Origin: Geobacter sp. OR-1
GTDB lineage: Bacteria > Desulfobacterota > Desulfuromonadia > Geobacterales > DSM-12255
Direction: 5' to 3'
Length of the DNA: 33,222 nucleotides
Assembly (NCBI RefSeq): GCF_000813145.1
Contig: NZ_BAZF01000030.1
Span: 1-33,222, forward strand
The position numbers and the translations under genes are program-made. Shown in pieces: positions 1-6,669 of this stretch. How positions within the stretch are numbered: position 1 is the stretch's first letter; each line of letters starts with the position of its first letter. The notes beneath the pieces were generated by a model, which was not told the DNA's origin, did not search any database, and worked only from the letters and a program-made list of their open reading frames with translations.

Positions 1-194
1 GACATCACCTCCTCCGCTGGTTTTGTGTTCTTTATGGCTCCAGCAGACCGCTAACCGTTTTAAGATGGAGCCTTTGTCTTGGTGAGAGCATACCGGCGAC
101 GGGTTTATTACCGACCGGTGCAGCACTTAGTGACCTGGTTAGTTTAGCAACTCATTCTTGCCAAAATGCACAAGGTTTTTTTGCACGGCACTTA
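1..194. other. Left-edge region without an assignable gene
   Basis: I see no convincing complete gene here. On the minus strand, a strong Shine-Dalgarno-like stretch (GGAGGAGGTG) is followed directly by ATG at positions 5-3, so a leftward gene may start at the window edge and run off it. Only one codon and two further bases are visible, so its product cannot be named. No remnant of nuoH, the usual neighbour of nuoI, is recognisable. Confidence 0.3.
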
Positions 195-540
195 CAGGCA
201 TTCTCCGCAAAATATACAAATACTTTGAAAGTGTAAATTAAAATTTTCCAGTAAAACAAAGGCGAGAGCATCCTGCCATACGAAACATCAAAACCTTTCG
301 ATGACCAATTAATACAGCTCGGAATAACCAGCATCCCCCTTACATTTGACCCCTCCCGCTCGTGCGGTACACTTTTACCAGGGAAGAACGGTTATCGGCT
401 CCCGGATTCGCCCGTCACGCCAGCCAACACGATAATAACCGCAACTAATTATGAGAGTAATCAACGATATAACCGCCATTCTCACCGTGATGTGGACCAC
501 CTGGAAGCATATCTTCCGGCGGCCGGTCACCATCCAGTAG
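195..540 (+). repeat. Truncated duplicate of the nuoI promoter/5' region (direct repeat copy 1)
   Basis: Positions 345-539 match 3321-3515 at a constant offset of 2976, with no indels and about 8 mismatches in 195 bp (about 96% identity, counted by eye). The match covers the candidate promoter, the leader and the first 29 codons of nuoI. Homology continues more weakly upstream to about 195, for example the shared TCTCCGCAAAA and GTAAATTAAAA blocks. At 538-540 the copy ends in TAG exactly where a palindromic repeat begins, giving a 29-codon nuoI fragment (ATG at 451). This is a truncated duplicate, not a functional gene. Confidence 0.85.
451..540 (+). pseudogene. nuoI' 29-codon N-terminal fragment
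   Basis: ATG at 451 begins [11 protein letters not shown] as in intact nuoI at 3427. The coding match ends after VTIQ with a TAG formed at the junction with the inserted palindrome. The fragment has no cysteine motifs, so it cannot bind iron-sulphur clusters. It differs from the intact gene by a V for G change around residue 13. Confidence 0.8.
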
Positions 541-554
541 GGAAATTAGGGAGA

Positions 555-605
555 AATTAGGGACACTCCCCAGTTTTCCTCTAAATACGGGGAGTGTCCC
601 TAATT
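555..605. repeat. REP-like palindrome, copy 1
   Basis: A perfect 17-bp inverted repeat (AATTAGGGACACTCCCC at 555-571, complement at 589-605) flanks a 17-nt loop. The sequence recurs at 2566-2616 and 2991-3041 with the same 51-bp size and nearly identical loop. Just before it (541-554) is a partial repetition of the left arm. Short dispersed palindromes of this kind are mobilised by REP-associated tyrosine transposases in many bacteria; no such transposase is in this window. It could also act as a transcription terminator. Confidence 0.85.
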
Positions 606-614
606 CCTTCTGAG

Positions 615-962
615 TTAGATCTCGCCTGTAATGATTTTGTTCAGAATCAAACCAGCCACTATCGCCACAGCACCGGCAACTGCCATCAAAACGCCAACAT
701 TATAGCTATTATTCATTTCTCTAAGCTTCTCGTCTGTTCGGTTGTAATTCAGTTGTGGAATCTTCTGGTCGAACTTCAGATTGTATTCTCCTCCTGCTAC
801 GTTGACAGACCCGACAGCACACATTCCTCCGACAAATGCAACCACAACCCCTGACCACAACAAGAGGGTTCCATATCTCGCACTTGTTATCGCAGCAACT
901 CCCGCCATTACCGCAAAAATCGCCCCATCAATTATTGTTATAGCTTTTATTGCTTTTGTCAT
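615..962 (-). CDS. Small membrane protein of unknown function (115 aa)
   Basis: This protein is not recognised. From the ATG at 962 it starts MTKAIKAITIIDGAIFAV and has three hydrophobic segments, at about residues 7-25, 32-52 and 87-107. Between the second and third lies a polar stretch containing KFDQKIPQLNYN. The TM-loop-TM-TM layout indicates an inner-membrane protein. An upstream TTG at 1022 is in frame, but ATG at 962 is preferred because it removes overlap with the neighbouring gene and places it 11 bp downstream, as expected for an operon. Codon usage is more AT-rich than in the nuo and cytochrome genes, which fits an acquired segment. Confidence 0.6.
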   Translation of the reverse strand: MTKAIKAITIIDGAIFAVMAGVAAITSARYGTLLLWSGVVVAFVGGMCAVGSVNVAGGEYNLKFDQKIPQLNYNRTDEKLREMNNSYNVGVLMAVAGAVAIVAGLILNKIITGEI

Positions 963-973
963 GTTTTCCGATT

Positions 974-1231
974 CTATGCCTTTGTTAACAGATTGTACGC
1001 TAGTGGAAAACTTACAAGCCAAAATGCGAAACCTACGAAAACCAATGCTGCTTCAGCAAATACCCATTTCAAAGCACCTGTGCCTGAGTATCCGCGCCAT
1101 CTTGGGCGATGAAGGCCAAACGAAAGAAGAGTTATAATTGCCTCTCCTGTCCAAAATAAGAACCAACCAAGGATGACGGCAAAGATAAATTTAAGAACTT
1201 CCTTGAGGAAATCCTCAGCAATGCTTCCCAT
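974..1231 (-). CDS. Small two-TM membrane protein of unknown function (85 aa)
   Basis: This protein is not recognised. It begins MGSIAEDFLKEVLKF and has two hydrophobic segments (about residues 14-36 and 56-78), separated by a basic loop with RPRWRGYSG, so it is probably an inner-membrane protein. The start is supported by AAGGA about 8 nt upstream of the ATG. It is followed 11 bp later by another small membrane protein on the same strand and preceded by the repeat-containing lipoprotein; the three may be one minus-strand transcript. Confidence 0.6.
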   Translation of the reverse strand: MGSIAEDFLKEVLKFIFAVILGWFLFWTGEAIITLLSFGLHRPRWRGYSGTGALKWVFAEAALVFVGFAFWLVSFPLAYNLLTKA

Positions 1232-1316
1232 TCTGTTTTTTCCTTATTGTGTCATCTAATGCCAAAAGCCTGACCGGCAGGCTCTTAAGGCCGGTCTTGG
1301 CGCTAGTTGAACTGAC

Positions 1317-2342
1317 CTATCGGCTTTCTCCCCACCTGACTCTATGTGACCCACTACCTGTGTTAATACTGTAGCCATGGGAACGGCCCCATTCTTCTGC
1401 TGCTGTATGTAAGGCTGCATGCCCACAGTTGAGATAATCCTCTGCAAGGCTTTTATCCCCAAAGCGTATAAGCAGGTCTCTTAGTTCAGGAATACGCGAT
1501 TCATCACCTTGTTTGATGTACGTATGGCAAGCTGCAACAACAGAAGCGCTCGTTGGGGATGGTTTGTCAACCAACGCAACAGCACCAAGAACATCACCTA
1601 ATTTATATGATGAAATTTGCGAAGGCTCAAATATTTCATCCCATGTTTTTAATTTTAAACGAACCAATGCTGCTAATCTAATTGCATCGTCAGTTGATTT
1701 GGCAGCTAACATATTAAGATGTTCATTGTCTAGCTTACTAAAAGCTAATTTACGAGTGTCCCATTTACCGTTATTCTCCATCGCAACCTTGCTTAAAATT
1801 GCTTGGTCCGTCATCGCCGTGATGGCCGCTCTACGCACAGCTGAATCCTTTTCTTCTTTAACAATTTTTGCAAGCAACTCTTGATCCGTTAATTTTCCAA
1901 TAGTTACACAGCGAACTCTTATGTCAGGAGTTTCTATCGAAATTTTGGCCAAAATTGCTTGATTTTCCAGTTCATTCGCTGCAGTAACTCGAATATTTTC
2001 ATTTTTGCCTTCTATTGCGATTTTTGCGATCTGTGCTTGGTCAGTTAGCATTTTGACAGCAGTTTCACTGACCCATGATATCTTTGCCTCTACCGCAACC
2101 TTAAAAATGAGGGTCTGGTCTGTAAGTTTTTTTAAAGCAGCTTCGGCGACTACCCAAATATCATCTTCAATTGCAATCTTAGCCAGAATTGCCTGATCGC
2201 TTGGAGAATTTAGGAAAGAAAGCGCTTCAAGCCTGCTTTGCCCATTAGAGCTTGTAATACTTGGCGCACATCCTGATAGACAACTTCCGACTATTAGTAT
2301 CAAACAAAATTCCAGTGGTATTTTAAATCTGATCTTTACCAT
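1317..2342 (-). CDS. Lipoprotein with degenerate HEAT-like repeats (341 aa)
   Basis: The N-terminus is a lipoprotein signal peptide: basic start, hydrophobic stretch and a lipobox LSGC with the modified cysteine at residue 25. Residues about 40-230 consist of repeats of roughly 25-30 aa with the recurring phrase TDQ-x-I-L-x-K-I-A-x-E followed by VR-x-A-A, which resembles HEAT-type alpha-helical repeats used in protein-protein contacts. The C-terminal 60 residues differ and contain CGHAALHTAAEEWGRSHGY. An excellent Shine-Dalgarno (GGAGGTGA) lies about 8 nt before the ATG. The role is unknown; it is probably a membrane-anchored scaffold or binding protein. The domain assignment is by repeat pattern only. 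Confidence 0.7.
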   Translation of the reverse strand: MVKIRFKIPLEFCLILIVGSCLSGCAPSITSSNGQSRLEALSFLNSPSDQAILAKIAIEDDIWVVAEAALKKLTDQTLIFKVAVEAKISWVSETAVKMLTDQAQIAKIAIEGKNENIRVTAANELENQAILAKISIETPDIRVRCVTIGKLTDQELLAKIVKEEKDSAVRRAAITAMTDQAILSKVAMENNGKWDTRKLAFSKLDNEHLNMLAAKSTDDAIRLAALVRLKLKTWDEIFEPSQISSYKLGDVLGAVALVDKPSPTSASVVAACHTYIKQGDESRIPELRDLLIRFGDKSLAEDYLNCGHAALHTAAEEWGRSHGYSINTGSGSHRVRWGESR

Positions 2343-2404
2343 ACCGCTTCACCTCCACTTTCTCCGCTATGGCAATACACCAGAATCTTCCCAATACTTA
2401 CCAT
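2336..2404 (-). CDS. Possible 22-codon leader ORF overlapping the lipoprotein start
   Basis: An ATG at 2404, preceded by GGGAG, opens a 22-codon reading frame (MVSIGKILVYCHSGESGG...). Its TAA stop overlaps the lipoprotein start in the arrangement ATGGTAA. This could couple translation of the two, or be chance. No known leader peptide is recognised. Confidence 0.25.
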   Translation of the reverse strand: MVSIGKILVYCHSGESGGEAVW

Positions 2405-2435
2405 TTTTATCTCCCGTTTCTCTTTTTGGTGTTCA

Positions 2436-2513
2436 ATCGGGTAGGAGGCGGGATCTCTCCCGCCGTCCTCCCACACCACCGTGCGAACGGTTCCGTACAC
2501 GGCGGTTCATGAA
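2436..2513 (-). mobile_element. Group II intron remnant: 3' end with domains V and VI
   Basis: Read on the minus strand, a 9-bp helix ACCGCCGTG/CACGGTGGT (2506-2498 with 2483-2475), capped by a smaller ACGG-AA-CCGT hairpin, has the form of catalytic domain V. It is followed by a domain VI hairpin, GGCGGGA-GAGA-TCCCGCC, continued by AGGA/TCCT and GGG/CCC, with a single bulged A (complement of 2442). That A is the seventh nucleotide from a 3' end ...CCCGAT at 2436, the expected place for the branch-point adenosine, and the terminal AT fits the AY rule. No reverse transcriptase ORF or 5' domains are present, so the element is truncated and cannot move itself. Sequence up to about 2560 may belong to it. 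Confidence 0.72.
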
Positions 2514-2565
2514 ACGCGCTGTAGCCGGAGGTACTGGCACTGCATAGAGACCAGTCCCAGAGGGA

Positions 2566-2616
2566 AATTAGGGACACTCCCCAGTTTTCCTCTAAATACG
2601 GGGAGTGTCCCTAATT
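2566..2616. repeat. REP-like palindrome, copy 2
   Basis: Same 17-bp arms (2566-2582 and 2600-2616) and 17-nt loop as the copy at 555-605. The right arm is followed by a partial repetition of CCCTAATTCC. It lies between the group II intron remnant and a small membrane protein gene, at an apparent segment boundary. Confidence 0.85.
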
Positions 2617-2663
2617 CCCCCCCTAATTCCCCCTGAGATGAAAGAAAGTGCCATTTTTCTCCT

Positions 2664-2972
2664 TTATTTCTTAAGCCCAACGGTCTGCTTGTTTGTTTTC
2701 AGTGCTCCAATCAAAGCTCCGACAACAATTCCAAAAGCTCCAAGGACCGTCATTCCTAGACCTGATACTGGATTGATATTGTCGTTGAACCAAGCCCAGA
2801 GATAACTTGTTGAGAGGAAAAACACTCCACCAAGTAACCCTCCAAGAACCATTCGTATATACACGTGGCAATTTCCCGACTTCTGCCAGAAAGTGGGAGA
2901 TCCTTTGTAAAGGATGAAAATTGTCGATGCTGATATGGCCATCAGCATTATAAGGGCAGTTGAATCATTCAT
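2664..2972 (-). CDS. Small membrane protein of unknown function (102 aa)
   Basis: This protein is not recognised. It starts MNDSTALIMLMAISAST and shows three hydrophobic segments: about residues 5-22; 40-62, rich in glycine (VLGGLLGGVFF); and 72-92 (GMTVLGAFGIVVGALIGAL). It ends in a basic tail, TNKQTVGLKK. The glycine-rich helices suggest packing in an oligomeric membrane protein. There is no clear Shine-Dalgarno; an AT-rich run directly precedes the ATG, and a REP-like palindrome starts within about 20 bp, so the original 5' region may have been replaced. Confidence 0.5.
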   Translation of the reverse strand: MNDSTALIMLMAISASTIFILYKGSPTFWQKSGNCHVYIRMVLGGLLGGVFFLSTSYLWAWFNDNINPVSGLGMTVLGAFGIVVGALIGALKTNKQTVGLKK

Positions 2973-2990
2973 ATTTTTTTAGTCCAGGGG

Positions 2991-3041
2991 AATTAGGGAC
3001 ACTCCCTAGTTTTCCTCTAAATACGGGGAGTGTCCCTAATT
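2991..3041. repeat. REP-like palindrome, copy 3
   Basis: The arms are 2991-3007 and 3025-3041, with one mismatch relative to the other copies (CCCT for CCCC at the stem top) and the same loop. It forms the right-hand border of the accessory patch, before the second copy of the nuoI upstream region. Confidence 0.83.
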
Positions 3042-3079
3042 CCTCCTGGGTGACGCGTATCAGGCAGTAAAGCGCATAC

Positions 3080-3223
3080 TCACATTTCCGCTCCGCACCA
3101 AGTGCCCGATACCGGCACCATGTCGTCATCCTCGAACCGCTGTAAATACAACGACTTTCCCTCGACAATCTCCGTGGCATTAAGATCTCCGCAAAAATAT
3201 ACAACACTTTGACAACCTGTAAA
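3080..3223 (-). pseudogene. Possible C-terminal gene fragment (47 codons)
   Basis: On the minus strand, an open frame with no clear start codon or ribosome-binding site reads FTGCQSVVYFCGDLNATEIV and continues EGKSLYLQRFEDDD to a TGA at 3082-3080. The composition is protein-like and it is cut off at a TAA upstream, inside the duplicated nuoI upstream region. It may be the tail of a gene disrupted by the duplication. The family is not recognised and a chance ORF cannot be excluded. Confidence 0.25.
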
Positions 3224-3321
3224 TTAAAATCCTCAATAAAAATAGCAGCGCAGTCCTGTTCTAGCGGCAGTTTGTCGCAACGCATCTTGCCACTAGGAAA
3301 TAGCCAACCACTGCATGCAAT

Positions 3322-3349
3322 TTGACCCCTCCCGCTCGTGCGGTACACT
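3322..3349 (+). promoter_or_regulatory. Candidate sigma-70 promoter for the nuoI operon
   Basis: TTGACC (3322-3327), 16-bp spacer and TACACT (3344-3349) resemble -35 and -10 boxes. Downstream, GGGCGAA (3358-3364) can pair with TTCGCCC (3383-3389) to form a leader hairpin. The promoter is preserved unchanged in the duplicate (346-373), where the hairpin pairing is broken by substitutions. Confidence 0.45.
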
Positions 3350-3426
3350 TTTACCGGGGGCGAACGGTTACCGGCTTCCGGATTCGCCCGTCACGCCAGC
3401 CGACACGATAATAACCGCAACTAATT

Positions 3427-3957
3427 ATGAGAGTAATCAACGATATAACCGCCATCCTCACCGGGATGTGGACCACCTGGAAGCATATCTTCCGGCGGCC
3501 GGTCACCATCCAGTACCCGGAGGAGAAGCGGATACCCGCCCCCCGCTTCCGGGCGCGGATCATCCTTACCCGCGACCCGGACGGCGGCGAGCGGTGCGTG
3601 GCCTGCTACTTATGTTCCGCAGCCTGCCCGGTGGACTGCATCTCCATGCAGTCGGCGGAAGCGGATGACGGCCGGCGCTATGCGGAATGGTTCAGGATCA
3701 ATTTCTCCCGCTGCATCTTCTGCGGGCTCTGCGCCGAGGCGTGCCCGACCATGGCGATCCAGATGACCCCGGACTTCGAGATCTGCAAGCGCGACATCAT
3801 GGATCTGGTGTACGAAAAAGAAGACCTGCTGGTGAATCACGGCGGCAAAGACCCTGATTACAATTTCTACCGCCACGCCGGGATCGGGGTAACCCAGCCG
3901 CGGGGGAGCGCGGCAACAGAAGATCCGCCGGTGGATGTGCGGGGATTGATGCCATGA
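3427..3957 (+). CDS. nuoI: NADH-quinone oxidoreductase subunit I (NuoI)
   Basis: This is the 2x[4Fe-4S] ferredoxin-like subunit linking the peripheral arm of complex I to the membrane arm and carrying electrons toward quinone. Two ferredoxin motifs are visible: C57-x2-C60-x2-C63-x3-CP (C67) and C96-x2-C99-x2-C102-x3-CP (C106). At 176 aa it is a normal length for NuoI, and the N-terminal [13 protein letters not shown] segment is typical. No strong Shine-Dalgarno precedes the ATG, but the same start is conserved in the upstream duplicate. It is the first gene of the cluster here; nuoA-H are not adjacent. It is followed 16 bp later by the SPFH gene. Confidence 0.93.
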   Translation: MRVINDITAILTGMWTTWKHIFRRPVTIQYPEEKRIPAPRFRARIILTRDPDGGERCVACYLCSAACPVDCISMQSAEADDGRRYAEWFRINFSRCIFCGLCAEACPTMAIQMTPDFEICKRDIMDLVYEKEDLLVNHGGKDPDYNFYRHAGIGVTQPRGSAATEDPPVDVRGLMP

Positions 3958-3973
3958 AAAGGAGAGTGCGAGC

Positions 3974-5077
3974 ATGACCTTATGGGAAAAGGCCGTTGCG
4001 GAACTGATCGACATCGTCGAATGGACCGACGACTCCAGCGATACGCTGGTCTGGCGGTTTCCGCGCTATGAGAACGAGATCAAACAGGGGGCGCAGCTGA
4101 TCGTCCGGCAGGCCCAGATCGCACTGCTGGTGAACAAGGGGGAGATTGCCGACACGTTCACGGCCGGCCAGCACCGGCTGACGACCAGCAACCTGCCGCT
4201 GCTCTCCACCCTCATGGGCTGGAAGTACGGCTTTCACAGCCCGTTCAAGGCCGAGGTCTATTTCATCAACACCCGGAACTTCACCAACCTCAAATGGGGG
4301 ACGAAAAACCCGGTCACGCTGCGCGACCCGGAATTCGGGCCGGTGCGGCTCCGCTCCTTCGGCACCTACGTGGTGAGGGTGAGCGATCCGGTCCGGTTCA
4401 TAAGAGAGATCGTCGGCACCGGCGGCCACTTCACCCTGGGAGAAGTCGCCGAGCAGTTGCGAAACCTGATCGTGACCCGGTTCTCGGACATGCTCGCCGA
4501 AAGCAAGATTCCGGTACTCGATCTGGCCGCCAACTACAACGAGCTGTCGGAGTACCTGACCGCGAAGATCGCCCCGGAATTCATGGCATACGGCCTGGAA
4601 CTGACCAAGCTGCTGGTGGAGAACATCTCCCTACCCCTGGAGGTGGAAGAGGCCCTGGACAAGCGGAGCAGCATGGGGATCGTCGGCAACCTGGACAACT
4701 ACCTGAAGTTCCAGAGCGCCAATGCCCTGGAAGCGGCCGCCAGGAACCCCGGAGGCGACGCCTCGGCCGGCATCGGCATGGGGATGGGGTTTGCCATGGC
4801 CAGCCAGTTGGGAAAGATGGTGACTCCCGCGCAGTCAGCGCCGGACAGCCCGGCCCCGCCCCCCCTGCCCGACGCCGGGGGGAGCTATTACGTGGGAAAG
4901 GACGGCAAGCAGGCCGGCCCGTTCAACCAGCAGACCATCGGCGAATATATCAGGAAAGGGACTATAGGCAGGGAAACACTCCTTTGGAAGGAAGGGATGA
5001 GCAACTGGGCCTCAGCCGTTGAGTTCTCGGAATTCGCGCCGCTTTTGCAGGCAACCCCGCCGCCTTTGCCCAAGTAA
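3974..5077 (+). CDS. SPFH-domain protein with C-terminal GYF_2 domain
   Basis: 367 aa. Residues about 25-245 have the pattern of the SPFH (band 7/prohibitin-like) proteins annotated as virion-core-like: RFPRYENEIKQGAQLIV, then QHRLTTSNLPLL and a FGTYVVRVSDP stretch. A glycine/alanine-rich linker with proline clusters follows. Residues about 304-353 form a GYF_2 (DUF4339) domain, with YYVGKDGKQAGPF and LLWKEGMSNWA. SPFH proteins oligomerise at membranes and organise microdomains; GYF_2 domains usually mediate protein contacts. AAGGAG precedes the ATG. It sits between nuoI and a zinc-ribbon gene inside the complex I operon. A function in complex I assembly or membrane quality control is inference. 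Confidence 0.8.
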   Translation: MTLWEKAVAELIDIVEWTDDSSDTLVWRFPRYENEIKQGAQLIVRQAQIALLVNKGEIADTFTAGQHRLTTSNLPLLSTLMGWKYGFHSPFKAEVYFINTRNFTNLKWGTKNPVTLRDPEFGPVRLRSFGTYVVRVSDPVRFIREIVGTGGHFTLGEVAEQLRNLIVTRFSDMLAESKIPVLDLAANYNELSEYLTAKIAPEFMAYGLELTKLLVENISLPLEVEEALDKRSSMGIVGNLDNYLKFQSANALEAAARNPGGDASAGIGMGMGFAMASQLGKMVTPAQSAPDSPAPPPLPDAGGSYYVGKDGKQAGPFNQQTIGEYIRKGTIGRETLLWKEGMSNWASAVEFSEFAPLLQATPPPLPK

Positions 5078-5086
5078 GGAGAGATT

Positions 5087-5782
5087 GTGGCTAACTGCGC
5101 CAACTGTTCGGCACCGATGCCGTCAGACTCGATAACCTGCACCTACTGCGGCAGCCGCAACGATATCGACCTGAAAGGGGTCCATTACTATACGACCCAC
5201 GAGACTGAATCTCCCCGGACCTGCCCCCGGTGCGGCATCAAGCTGCGCACCATCGACCTGAAGCTGGACGGCCGGTTCCTGATCGAGCGCTGCGACCAGT
5301 GCCTGGGGCTCTTCTTCGATCCCGGGGAACTGGAAGCGCTGCTCCAGGCCACGGTGACCAACGTCTTCAGCGTTGACAACAGCCGGCTGAACAGCATCAA
5401 CGCCAGACGGGCCGGCGATTACGGGATCACCTATATCAAATGCCCGGTCTGCGAGCAGTTCATGAACCGGGTCAACTTCGGCGCCAAGAGCGGCGTCATT
5501 GTCGATCGCTGCAAGGAGCACGGGGTCTGGCTCGACGGCGGCGAACTCCGGCACCTGTTCGAGTGGATGAAGGCCGGTGGCAAGATCCTGGAACAGGAAC
5601 GCCAGGAGCAGCGAAAGAAAGAAGCCTTGGAACAGGAGAAGGAAGAGCGCCGGAAAATCGCCCAGATTCCCGAAGGGGGCGCTTATCAGGATTTCGACAT
5701 GTACGGCGGCACCCTGCGGCGCTCGGACCCGGAACTCTTCGAGATCGTTATCGACGCCGCCATCCGGTTTTTTGTGCGCTAA
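5087..5782 (+). CDS. Multi-zinc-ribbon protein (zf-TFIIB type)
   Basis: 231 aa from a GTG start preceded by AAGGAGAG. It contains three cysteine-rich ribbons: C4/C7 with C18/C21, C46/C49 with C69/C72, and C119/C122 with C142/H145. The second and third carry the zf-TFIIB hallmark, a CPxC knuckle followed by an acidic FFDPGEL or WLDGGEL end. Residues about 165-195 are a charged, coiled-coil-like helix rich in E, K, R and Q. It is probably a zinc-binding adaptor; the stated family often accompanies SPFH or membrane-associated genes. It lies 9 bp downstream of the SPFH gene and 17 bp upstream of nuoJ, so it is part of the same operon. Confidence 0.75.
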   Translation: MANCANCSAPMPSDSITCTYCGSRNDIDLKGVHYYTTHETESPRTCPRCGIKLRTIDLKLDGRFLIERCDQCLGLFFDPGELEALLQATVTNVFSVDNSRLNSINARRAGDYGITYIKCPVCEQFMNRVNFGAKSGVIVDRCKEHGVWLDGGELRHLFEWMKAGGKILEQERQEQRKKEALEQEKEERRKIAQIPEGGAYQDFDMYGGTLRRSDPELFEIVIDAAIRFFVR

Positions 5783-5799
5783 CCCGCCAACAGGGAGTT

Positions 5800-6282
5800 A
5801 TGGAACAGTACCTATTCTACATCCTGGCAGCGGCAATGCTGATCGCCACCGTCTTTGCCATTACCGAGAAACATCCGGTGCATGCCATCGTCTACCTGGT
5901 GACCTCGTTCTTCGCCCTGGCTGCGATCTTCTATCTCCTGGCAGCGCCGATGATCGCGGCCTTCGAGGTTATCATCTATGCCGGTGCGGTCATGGTCCTG
6001 TTCCTGTTCGTCATCATGATGCTCGACCTAGGCCATCCGGAAAAGGCTGCCCGTCCCGGCATCGGCCACTGGCTCCCGGCCATGGTGCTCGGCGTGGTCA
6101 TTGCGGCCGCGGCAGTAACCGCGATTACCCTCCGGACAACAACGGCTCCGGCAACCAGGGTCATCGGCATCAAGGAGTTCAGCGTTGCCCTGTTCCAGCG
6201 TTACGGCGTCGCTATCGAGATCATCTCCATGCAGCTGCTGTTTGCGGTGGTAGGTGCCCTGTACCTGGGGAGAAAACGATGA
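5800..6282 (+). CDS. nuoJ: NADH-quinone oxidoreductase subunit J (NuoJ)
   Basis: 160 aa, with five hydrophobic segments expected of NuoJ, a proton-channel subunit of the complex I membrane arm. The conserved FEVIIYAGAVMVLFLFVIMM helix (TM3, which includes the pi-bulge in known structures) is clear. HPVHAIVYLVTSFFALA matches the N-terminal region. Start ATG at 5800 follows GGGAG. It ends 36 bp before nuoK. Confidence 0.93.
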   Translation: MEQYLFYILAAAMLIATVFAITEKHPVHAIVYLVTSFFALAAIFYLLAAPMIAAFEVIIYAGAVMVLFLFVIMMLDLGHPEKAARPGIGHWLPAMVLGVVIAAAAVTAITLRTTTAPATRVIGIKEFSVALFQRYGVAIEIISMQLLFAVVGALYLGRKR

Positions 6283-6318
6283 GAAATGCGACAATCCACA
6301 TTTCAAAGGAAATTTGAC

Positions 6319-6624
6319 ATGATACCACTCGCCCATGTCCTGATCCTGGCCGCCCTGCTCTTCTGTCTCGGGCTGGTCTGCGTGCTGGTCTGGAAAAGCA
6401 ATGTGATCATGCTGCTGATCGGCATCGAAATCATGCTCAATGCGGCCATGCTGGTGTTTGTCGGCGGTTCCGGCCATTGGGGAGGGGCTGACGGCCAGGT
6501 GTTCAGCCTGATGATCATGGCAATGACCTCGGCCGAGGTCTCCCTGACCCTGGCGCTGGTGGTCTATCTCCATCGCCGCCGTAAGACCGTGGATGTGGAC
6601 GACTTTGCTTCACTAAAGGATTAA
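6319..6624 (+). CDS. nuoK: NADH-quinone oxidoreductase subunit K (NuoK)
   Basis: 101 aa with three membrane helices, related to MrpC antiporter subunits. The two essential membrane glutamates are present in the GIEIMLNAAML segment and in MTSAEVSLTLALVV. The ATG at 6319 is preferred over the in-frame upstream ATG at 6286, because AAAGGA lies at the right distance before it and the protein then has the usual length of about 100 aa. The gene is followed not by nuoL but by two signalling genes. Confidence 0.93.
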   Translation: MIPLAHVLILAALLFCLGLVCVLVWKSNVIMLLIGIEIMLNAAMLVFVGGSGHWGGADGQVFSLMIMAMTSAEVSLTLALVVYLHRRRKTVDVDDFASLKD

Positions 6625-6627
6625 GAT

Positions 6628-6669
6628 ATGCTTATATCCGCGATAGCCGTAACTGTAGGAAGGCCCTGA
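6628..6669 (+). CDS. Possible 13-residue mini-ORF before the solute-binding protein
   Basis: MLISAIAVTVGRP opens 3 bp after the nuoK stop, and its TGA abuts the next ATG (TGAATG). It also contains the GGAAGG ribosome-binding site of the following gene. It may serve translational coupling or be chance. Confidence 0.2.
   Translation: MLISAIAVTVGRP

Noticed and set aside
2965-3348. 127-codon minus-strand open frame across palindrome 3 and the nuoI leader
   Set aside because: It reads through a dispersed palindrome and a promoter region, and has no ribosome-binding site or recognisable domain.
3315-3668. Plus-strand open frame overlapping the start of nuoI in another frame
   Set aside because: It is proline/arginine-rich shadow sequence; nuoI at 3427 explains the region with clear ferredoxin motifs.
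5440-5799. N-terminal extension of nuoJ into the zinc-ribbon gene
   Set aside because: The extension is out-of-frame reading of the zinc-ribbon gene; ATG at 5800 has a ribosome-binding site and gives a normal NuoJ.
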